From: Ophiosphaerella korrae
Taxonomy: Eukaryota; Ascomycota; Dothideomycetes; Pleosporales; Phaeosphaeriaceae
Reading direction: 5' to 3'
NCBI GenBank assembly: GCA_028456385.1
Contig: JALNQF010000341.1
Span: 1 to 44,536 of the forward strand
Length of the DNA: 44,536 nucleotides
Part shown: piece after piece, positions 36,377 through 44,536 of the stretch
Layout: each line of letters starts with the position of its first letter
Position numbering within the stretch: position 1 is the stretch's first letter
Made by a program: the position numbers and the translations under genes
The notes under the pieces: model-generated
The model's input: the letters and a program-made list of their open reading frames with translations, nothing else
What the model was told of the DNA's origin: nothing
Databases searched by the model: none

Positions 36377-36816
36377 TATAATAGCTCTCCTATCGTTAAC
36401 TATAGTAACCCTTTATAGGTATTAGTAGATTAGGAGATAATAACAAAAGCTTATATAGTAGTTAGTAATAACTATAAATAATAGTTAATTTATGTATACA
36501 ATATTAAGTATTAGAGTTCTAGGTTAGAGATTAGATTACTAATACTATCCTAATAATACGTATTACTACTAACTATATACCTCTATAGTTTCTATAGCTT
36601 TATAACTTTATAAGCGCTAAGCCTTATAAAGTTATGAAGTCTATTAGCTTTATAGCTTTATAAGTACTAAGGCTTATAAAGCTATAAAGTTATTACGTGT
36701 CCTAGTTATAATTAACTTTCTAATTAAGATTATTACCCCGCTCGTCCTATGCTTTATTAGTATCTAGGTTAGGGTTAATTAGCTCTATCTCGATTTTCCT
36801 TGTTATATTCGTAATA
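36377..36816 (-). repeat. Element F 5' LTR
   Basis: 440 bp, the same length as its partner, ending TTGTTATATTCGTAATA next to GTAGT (36817-36821). It keeps a few more CpA/TpG sites than the 3' LTR in places, for example CTCGTCCTATGC. Confidence 0.93.
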
Positions 36817-36821
36817 GTAGT

Positions 36822-37433
36822 TCTTTATAAGAAAAACGTAATAGATTAATAAAGCCTATATACTAAGAATACTAATAGTGTACTATATTCTAATAACTAC
36901 AACACCTAGGAAGGATAGAAACTAGGTAAGAGATAATAAAAGAATAGATCTAAAACATCTAGTATGTATAGAAATATTATAGATATTATACCTAAATATA
37001 AATTACTATATAAATAGAGAACAAAAGGTAGGTAATAATATATAGCTAATATAAAGAAAAGGATATAATTACGTAAATATAATTATAAAAAAAGATATCT
37101 AAAGTAGGGAAATAATTAGAATACCTAACAAAGAATTTATAGTAATTAGACTAGGACCTAAATTATTAAAAGAATATATTTAAGGAAAACTATAGTACAA
37201 ATATATATATAATAAATATCTAAAATATAAAAATTATTAACGTAAAATAGAGTAATAGCTCTAGAAAGAAGGATAATTTAAAGAAAGACCTAAGTAAGAA
37301 AAGCTAAAGGGTATAAGAGCCCTATGTATTACAAAAATAAGTATATATTAAAGAAAGAAAGTATATTTAATAATTAATAGTAGAGCTATAAAGAACTTTA
37401 AATCTAAGAAGTTTATAGAAAATTAGAGAATAA
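36822..37433 (+). pseudogene. Element E gag-pol, second fragment (spacer to protease)
   Basis: Resumes E after F, matching G from about 39605 to 40206. It includes the protease motif INSRA near 37372-37392 and ends where G is inserted at 37433, so RT, IN and the 3' LTR of E must lie right of the window, beyond G. The last five bases AATAA (37429-37433) are the expected target duplication for G, which cannot be confirmed here. Confidence 0.85.
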
Positions 37434-37873
37434 TGTTATAGCTATAATAGTAGAAGACTAATTTAAACTAGTTAGCCCTACTATAGATAACAAAAGCGCG
37501 TATAACCTATAAGGTAATAAACTTAACTAAGAAGCTAACTACAATAGAGACACGTAATAAATTCGCGATTCGCGATCTTAGTAACTATAAAGTACAAAGC
37601 TAGACACGTAATAAATTTGTAATTCGCGATATTAGTAAATGTAAAGCACAAAGCTAGGTAAGGAATATAGGTATATAGTTAGTAGTAATACCTATTATTA
37701 AGATAGTATTAGTAATTTAATTATTAACTACAAGCGATATTATAAGATAGTTACAAAACATCTTCTATTATTTATAGTATATTATAGATTACAATATAAG
37801 CTTTTGTTATTACCTTTTAATCTACTAATACCTTTTAGGCTACTAGGAAGTTAACCCTAGTAAGCCTATTATA
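37434..37873 (+). repeat. Element G 5' LTR
   Basis: 440 bp, starting TGTTATAGCTATAATAG with its TG intact and ending CCTATTATA. Two 54-bp-class repeat units lie at about 37552-37667, each with a TTCGCGAT core. Confidence 0.92.
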
Positions 37874-37892
37874 CCTTACTAATTTAGTTATT

Positions 37893-40800
37893 ATAAAAAG
37901 TAAAGCGTAAGTAGCGTATAGTCTAGCTAATACAATAGTAGAAAGTTTAATAAGTAAAGCTCTTAGGAGTAGTTATAAGTTAGATAGTACTATATAGGAG
38001 ATAATTAAGGATTGTATAAACAAACTAATTAATAATAAAGAAGATATAAAAATAGTAATTAAAGCCCTAGAAACGTAGAATAAAGAACTACAAGACTACT
38101 TAAAGTAGAATAAAGTATAAATTAAAGCTATTATTAAAGGATAGAACTAGATAGAACTATTTACTTAATAATTAGAAATAAGTGCAACGAAGAAACTACT
38201 AAAGATACCTATCCTTAAGAAGTTTAATAGAATAAGAGAAAAACTAAAGCCTTTTATAGTATTAGTATAACTCTAGATAGATGTATAAGTACTATACTTT
38301 AATATAGGAGAAAAAAAGGTAATATATATTAGACTACACCTTAAGGAAGATATAATAAGATAGTATAAGCCTTACTAGATAGACTATACAACGCACTCGC
38401 TAATAACCTAGAAGGATAAAACTAGAGCTATTTTTAGAAGTTATAAATACTTTACTAAATAAATAAGAATAGTATTTAGAGATATAGATATTACCTAACA
38501 AGCTAAAGAGAGACTTAAGAGACTTATACAAAGTAAGAGTATTCTAGAATACATATTATAATTTAAATTACTAAGCTAGAATATAGAATAGAATAAATTA
38601 GCCCTTATATTACAATTTCAACAAGGACTTAATATAAAAATTCGATACAAAATAATATATATAGAGAAACCTAGGACACTAGAAGCCCTAAAGTAATAAG
38701 TAATCTAAATTAATAATAACCTTTAAGAATAGAAAAAGAATAAATATAGTAACTAAACTAGAAACTAGGAAGCTAGAGACCCTATAATCCTTAACGCAAA
38801 CAAGGATAGAAAGAAAAGGAAAAATAAAGACTTTACGTGTTTTAACTATAGTAAGAAAGGCTACTACGTAAAAGACTACTAATTACAAAAGAAAAAGGAT
38901 ATAGTATATTATAAATATAGAAAACAAAGATACTTTATAAAAGACTATAGAAGTAAAGACTATAAGAAAGATAAGGAAACTTAGTTAAAAATAACTAAAA
39001 AGAAGAAAGAAACACTATAAGTATACGCTAAACCTTAAGAAAAAGTAGCTAGGAGTAAAGAAATATAATATATAATACTTTATTAGACCTTTTGTTATAA
39101 GGACGACTACTATATATACTTTTCTAGTAAGTAAGGAGTAAAATACTTCCTATAATAAAGAAATAGAGTAGTAGTAATAAAAGAAAGAATAAAAGTATAG
39201 CTAGAAGAAATAGTATATATAATAGACCTACTAATAGAAGACTTAGAAGGGGAAGAGCCTTAGACCCTATTAATCTAGGCTAAAGGACTAGTACTAGATA
39301 AAGAGACTACTATAGCTTCCTCTAAAGGACTATAAAAAAGTAAAAGATAGATTAGTATAAGAAGTATAGAGTATACCTAGCTAGATATATATAGTTATAA
39401 TAGCTATATAATAATAGATATAGAAGAATAAAATAAAGAATAGAAGTTTATTTAAAAATACTTACTAGTTATAAGTATAGAGGAAGCGTATAAAGACTAG
39501 AAAGAATGTAATTCTAAAGAAATAAAGTTTATACTATTTTAAGAATAGATTAAGTAATATATAGTTATAGTAAGAAGTATACCTATATAGAAAGAATAGT
39601 AGTACCTTGTAAAGAAGACGTAATAGATTAACAAAGCTTATATACTAAGAATACTAATAGTATACTATATCTTAATAATAGACACACCTAGAAAAGATTA
39701 ATACTAAGAAGGGGATAACAAAATAATAGATCTAAAACATCTAGTATACTTTAAAGTATTATAGATATTATACCTAGAAAAGAATTATATAATATATAGA
39801 AACTCTAAAGTAAATAATAAAGTATAGCCTATAAGAAAAAAAAGCTATAACTATACAAGAGTAATTTTAGCAGAATATATCTAAGGATAGAAAATTATAC
39901 CTAAAAAAGGTTACGTAGTAATAAGGCCTAGACTAAAACTATCTAAAAAATACGTCCTAGGAGGACTATAGTACAAATATAAATATAATAAATATCTAAA
40001 ATACAAGGAATATAAACTTAAAGTAGGGCTATAGCTTTAGAAAGATAAATAATTTATAAAAATACCTAAGTAAAAAAAGCTAAAAAGTATAAGAGGCTTA
40101 TATATTACAAAGATAGGTATATATTAAAGAAAGAGAGTACAATTAATAATTAATAGTAGAGCTACAAGAAACTTTATATTAAGGAAGTTTGTAGAAAAAC
40201 AAGAAATATAGTATATAATAAAGAAATACCCTTAATAACTAAGTATAATTAAAGGAAAACTATTCTAGGAACCTATTAGGTTCAAAATAGTTCCCTCTAT
40301 ACTAGAACTAGAAGGAATAACAATTAAGAATATAGTTATAGATATAATAACAATTAATAATAAATAAGATATAATACTAAGAATACTATAGTTATAGATA
40401 ACTAACCTATACATTAATTAAAGAACAAGAAAAATTAACTACTATAGAATAGAAAGACTAAAAGCTAATATTAATATATATAAAGGAGAATTCTCTAAAG
40501 AATATAAGAAATAGGAAAAGTAGCTTATAGAGCCTAAAGATTACCTTCTAGAATATTAGCTATAGGACTTAGTAATAGACCTAAAGGAAGATAAAGATAT
40601 AGAGTAGAGCCTAGTTTATAGAAAAATAGAAGAAAAATCTAAAATTAAACAAACGTTTATTAGAAACGTACTAAAGAAAGGATAGATATAAGAATCTAAG
40701 TCCTTAGTAGTATATAGACTTATATTTATAGATAAAAAAAAAATAAGTAATAAAAGACCTTATATAGACTTTAAGAAGACTAATACAATTATAAACAAAA

Positions 40801-43611
40801 ACTAATCCCCTCTACTATAAATAGATATAATATAAGATAGACTATAAAAAGTAAGAATCTTTATAAAACTAGATATCTAAAACGCCTACTACTAGATTAG
40901 GATTAAAGAAAGTAATAAGTAGAAAATAGCGTTTAGAATACAATATAGACTATATAAATACTTAGTTATACTATTTAGTTTAATAAACGCACTAGTAGCC
41001 TTCTAAGAGAGAATAAATATAGTACTAAGAGAGTACTTAGACGTATTTATATTTATATACTTAGACAACATCCTTATATTCTTAGAAATAGAAGAAGAAT
41101 ATATACAACACGTATATAAAGTACTAGAGAAACTAGTAGAAAGTAAATTATTTCTTAAGATAAGAAAATACGAGTTCTATACAAAGAAAATAGATTTCCT
41201 AGGATTTATTATTAAACTAGGAAAAATTAGGATTAACCTAGAAAAGATTAGATTAATTAACAAATAGCTAACACCTAAGAACCTAAAAGAAGTAAAATAA
41301 TTTTATAGCCTAGCTAACTTTTATAGAAAGTTAATAGTAAGATAGTCTAAAAATATAGAACTAATAATAAGGCTTATAAAAAAAGATACACTATTTAAAT
41401 AGATAAAGGAATATAATAAAGTATTTAATAAGATTAAAAAGAAGATTATAGAAAACCTAGTTATTAGAATATATAACCTAGACCTACTAGTAGTAGTAAA
41501 AATAGACGCATCTAACTTAGTCTATAGAATAGTACTAATACAGGAAGACCTAAAGACTAAAAAGAAATACTTAGTTAAATACTTCTTTAAGAAAATAAAA
41601 ATAGTAGAACTTAACTACTTAATCTATAATAAAGTGATACTAGTAATCTATAAAGTATTTAAATAATAGAGAGTATACTTATAAAGAGTAAAATTTTAAA
41701 CAAAGGTCTATATAGACTATAGGGATCTTATAAGATTTATACTAAATAAAGAATTATTATAATAATATACAAGATAGTAGGAATTTATATTAATATTTAA
41801 CTTAGAAATTATATATATAAAAGAGAAAGATAACTAATTTATAGATACCTTTAGTAGAAGACTAGACTTATAAGAAGAAGTAAGTACTACTAGTATAGTT
41901 CTAGTTAATAATAAAGAAGGATATTTAGTTCTAAATATACTTAAAATAGCTATAATACTTAAAAGAATAAGTAGTAAGCTAGACGAATAAATTTAGAAAA
42001 TAATATAAGAGGTACCTAAAGAAATAGAGAAACTAGAAATCTAAGAAAGACTTATATAAGCCTATAAAAGAATAGATATTCTAAAGAAAATCTAAAGAGA
42101 ATTTATATAACAATTCTATATTTTACTAGTATATAGTTACTAAGGTATTAAAAAAACCCTAGATAGACTACTATAAGACTACTATATTCTAAGAGCAAGA
42201 TAACTAGTAATAAAAGTACTATAAAACTATATAGAATACTAAAGAAATAAGTATAATAGGTACGTACTATATAGAATACTAAAACTAGTAGAAGTACTAA
42301 AATAACTATAGAGAGTTATTACAATAGACTTTATTACAAAGTTACCTAAGTTAAAAGACTTAATATTAAGAGTTAAGTATAATAGAATTCTAATAATAGT
42401 AAATAAACTTATAAAGTACTTATACTTTAGACTATATAAAGAGAAAAGCGGGATAGAAGTTACTATATATTAAGTTCTAGGAACTATAATAAGCTAATAT
42501 AGACTACTAAATAATATTATTATAGATAGAGATATAAGATTTATATTAAAACTATAGGGAACAATAATAGTATAATTAGGAATTAAATACGTAATATCTA
42601 CTGTTGTAGGGTTATATACCTAATATAGATCTAGGGCCTAAGGGCTTATTAGTCTTAAGGAACTTAGACTTTATTAGCTAAACTAGTTCTAAACGTTGTT
42701 TACATTCCTATAGATTGTATCCTACGACCTAAAGGCCTATTAGCTGCGCTCTCTCCTCCTTCTCTCTTCCTTAATAGTTCGCCTCCTTATAAGCCCTTAG
42801 TACTCGTGTTTCCCTAGTAACTACCTACCCCCTTTTTTTTACTATTCCTTTCTTTATAATACTCTACTATACTACTATATATTATCTATAGATAGATAAA
42901 TAATTAGAGTAAATAAACTAGATAGTAGAATAATACTTAAGATACTTCCTTAACTACAACTAAAACAATTAGGTATAGTTACTACCTATAGTATAGCTAG
43001 TATATAATAGCGTAAAGAACGTAGTAATAAGAGTTTTACCTTTCTTTATAAACTATAGATTTAAACCTAATATATATTAAATACTAAGAAATATAGAATC
43101 TTAGACTCTATAAAGAAAAAACTTTATAAATAAAATAAAAGAAATATATAATTAGTTAAGATAGGATGTAGAATTCCTATATAATTAAATAGTAAAGTAC
43201 TATAATAAAAAATACAAAGAGGGACTATAATTTAGAAAAGGAGAAAAAGTATAGTTAATATAGAAAAATATTAAAAGTAAATAACTAAATCTAAAATTAG
43301 ACTACGTTAAGATAAGACTATATAAAATTAAGAAAGAAGTTACGCTAGTTATATTTAAACTAAAGCTACTAAATAAGATAAAGATATACTTAACTTTCTA
43401 CGTAGTACTACTAGAGATAGTACTATAAGATATAGAACTACTAGTATACAAAGTAGATATATATAGAGAATAAGAAGAATAGAAAGTTAAAAAAATCTTA
43501 GTATACTAGTTCTATAATAGTAGGAACTATTACTTAGTAAAATAGATAGGTATAGATAAAAAAGGGTAACTATAAAAAGAAATATAGGAACTAGAAGACT
43601 TCTAAAATTAA
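37893..43611 (+). pseudogene. Element G gag-pol polyprotein remnant
   Basis: Subtracting the 270-bp insert and its 4-bp duplication leaves 5,445 bp, exactly 1,815 codons, matching F apart from a 33-bp in-frame deletion near 43600. Gag: an N-terminal helical region about 37980-38190, capsid core about 38215-38640, knuckle 1 near 38832-38880 (first Cys kept), knuckle 2 near 38908. Protease motif INSRA at about 40141-40165. Reverse transcriptase has YLDN at 41058-41069. RNase H begins near KIDASN at about 41499. Integrase first Asp is near 42321, second Asp near 42520; the solo-LTR-like insert falls between it and the Glu. A chromodomain is present, shortened at its end by the 33-bp deletion between CTAGAAG repeats. 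Inactive through RIP stops. Confidence 0.91.
42602..42871. mobile_element. 270-bp insertion in the element G integrase, probable solo LTR
   Basis: Interrupts the integrase core of G. The ends are TGTTGTAGGG and CTACTATA, fitting TG...CA with one RIP change. CTAC is present on both sides (42598-42601 and 42872-42875), and removing the insert and one CTAC restores the sequence seen in A near 3535. It has no similarity I can see to the other LTRs and is less decayed: TpG and CpA are kept (GTTGTTTACATTCC, GATTGTATCC) and it has C-rich tracts (CCTCCTTCTC, CTACCCCC). It could also be a small non-autonomous element. Strand unknown. Confidence 0.7.
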
Positions 43612-43627
43612 AATCCTCTAGACTACC

Positions 43628-44053
43628 TTATAGTAAACTAAGAAAATTAGCATTACTAGCGCTAAATAAAGAGGCGTTAGGAACGTCTAACGCGATAGGA
43701 GCTAGAATAGCCTAAACTATATCTTTAAGGTCTATCTTAGCCTCTAAAGTATAAGACTATTTAGATAATTTAGCGTTATTATAAGCCTTTATCTTATAAA
43801 AACGCTTAATATAAGAATAAAGATTTACTAGCTTATAAAGAGTTAGCTTATACTTAGCTTTAGCTTCTATAAGCTATAATAATAGTATCTCTTAAGCTTA
43901 GTTAATAGCTCGCCCTATATAACTTAGTAAGAAGAGACTATATAGAAATTAAGTACTTATACTCTATAAGAGAAATACTAGATAGTATATACTTATACTA
44001 AATATTAGCTAGAATATACTTGTTATAGTATTTACTATCTTTTAAAGATATAA
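43628..44053 (-). pseudogene. Antisense ORF of element G
   Basis: About 142 codons opposite to gag-pol. Segments with RIP stops as Gln: YLQKIVNTITSIFQLIFSIS, AINQAQEILLLQLIEAKAKY, YKLVNLYSYIKRFYKIKAYN, SKQSYTLEAKIDLKDIVQAI, and NANFLSLL followed by the stop (complement 43628-43630). The gag-pol stop is at 43609-43611, again 16 bp away. It aligns gap-free with C over 85 codons and closely with A, D and F. The start is not resolved and the function unknown. Confidence 0.62.
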
Positions 44054-44244
44054 GGTAAGTAAGCTTTAATTAAGTATAATAGGCGTAGAGAAATATTTTA
44101 ACTCTATTACAAGTAATACAAGTAATAAGAAAGAGTTTTTTATAGTTAGAACGCGAAGATATAGAGAATAATAAAGAGTTAGAAATAAATAAAGAAACTA
44201 GACTAATAACTTTAAGCCTAGGGTAGAGAAATAAGAACTTACCT

Positions 44245-44258
44245 AGAGAGGGGAATAG
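44245..44258 (+). other. Polypurine tract of element G
   Basis: AGAGAGGGGAATAG directly before the 3' LTR. This is the least eroded example of the family tract. Confidence 0.82.
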
Positions 44259-44536
44259 TATTATAGTTATAATAAGAGAAAACTAATTTAAACTAATTAG
44301 CTCTACTATAGATAATAACAATATATATAATCTATAAGATAATAAACTAGACTAAGAAGCTAACTACAATAAGGACACGTAATAAATTTACAATTCGCGA
44401 TCTTAGTAAATATAAAGTATAAAGCTAAGTACGTAATAAATTTATAATTTATAATCTTTGTAAATATAAAGTATAAAGCTAAGTACGTAATAAATTTATA
44501 ATTTATAATCTTAGTAAATACAAAGTACAAAGCTAG
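44259..44536 (+). repeat. Element G 3' LTR (truncated by the window)
   Basis: Starts TATTATAGTTATAATAAG. 278 bp are visible. It already shows three 54-bp units (44376-44536), against two in the 5' LTR. Confidence 0.92.
44376..44536. repeat. Three 54-bp tandem units in the element G 3' LTR
   Basis: Units start at 44376, 44430 and 44484, each beginning (C/T)ACGTAATAAATTTA and ending AAAGCTA. The first keeps TTCGCGATC; in the other two it has become TTTATAATC. A further unit beyond the edge cannot be excluded. Confidence 0.9.

Larger units (their letters stand above)
29772..36816 (-). mobile_element. Element F: complete minus-strand family 1 chromovirus nested in E
   Basis: 7,045 bp with two LTRs of 440 bp (29772-30211 and 36377-36816) and perfect GTAGT target duplications. 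It is the most complete family 1 copy here: equal LTR lengths, a gag-pol span divisible by three, and an unmutated YLDD site. It is opposite in orientation to its host copy E, so the locus could give double-stranded RNA if transcribed. Confidence 0.95.
37434..44536 (+). mobile_element. Element G: family 1 chromovirus nested in E, 3' LTR cut by the window edge
   Basis: 5' LTR 37434-37873, complete internal region, and the 3' LTR from 44259 to the last base of the window. It is inserted in the protease region of E. It carries its own 270-bp insertion at 42602-42871. Together with F it shows that E has been hit twice, about 7 kb apart in the present sequence but only about 0.6 kb apart in E itself. 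Confidence 0.93.

Noticed and set aside
1..44536. Organelle or AT-rich protist genome
   Set aside because: LTR retrotransposons with chromodomains, a Fot1-type transposon, target duplications and CpA-specific depletion with CpG kept indicate a RIP-active filamentous fungus.

Overview
This window looks like a gene-free, AT-rich heterochromatic block from a filamentous ascomycete (Pezizomycotina). It is made of nested LTR retrotransposons plus one DNA transposon, all decayed by repeat-induced point mutation (RIP). The RIP diagnosis rests on the sequence. TpG is almost absent from the sense strand of the elements: I found none in the first 960 bases. CpA is scarce, TpA is abundant and CpG survives. 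The changes in recognisable proteins are those expected from C-to-T at CpA on either strand: Gln and Trp codons become TAA/TAG, zinc-knuckle Cys/His become Tyr, and the protease Asp-Ser-Gly becomes Asn-Ser-Arg. I see no intact host gene, tRNA, rRNA or CRISPR array.

Layout. The oldest layer is two plus-strand copies of one Ty3/Gypsy chromovirus family (family 1), A and E, in tandem and sharing a single LTR (25734-28029, interrupted). A runs off the left edge. Four insertions sit in A or in the shared LTR. Element B is a second chromovirus family on the minus strand (4350-11160, target duplication ATTAC). Element D is family 1 on the plus strand (11589-25549, target duplication GTGTA/GTATA). 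Element C is a divergent family 1 copy (12170-19173, target duplication AAGAA) sitting inside D. A 1.86-kb Fot1/pogo-type transposon (25853-27711, TA duplication) sits in the shared LTR. E is split by F (family 1, minus strand, 29772-36816, target duplication GTAGT) and by G (family 1, plus strand, 37434 to beyond the right edge). G carries a 270-bp insert that looks like a solo LTR (42602-42871). Almost every base is assigned to one of these elements.

Family 1 encodes one long gag-pol frame (1,829 codons measured in F): gag with two CCHC knuckles, aspartic protease, reverse transcriptase, RNase H, integrase with the D,D,E core, and a C-terminal chromodomain. Chromodomains commonly steer such elements to H3K9-methylated chromatin, which fits the self-nesting seen here.

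The most unusual signal is an antisense reading frame between pol and the 3' LTR of family 1. It runs tail-to-tail with gag-pol, with exactly 16 bp between the two stop codons in A, D, F and G. It is also kept without gaps over 85 codons between divergent subfamilies (C versus G, about half identical when RIP stops are read as Gln). Element B has a long antisense frame in the same position. This is the best candidate for something undescribed.

Limits: all translations and alignments were made by eye. Composition, identity percentages and database matches were not computed.
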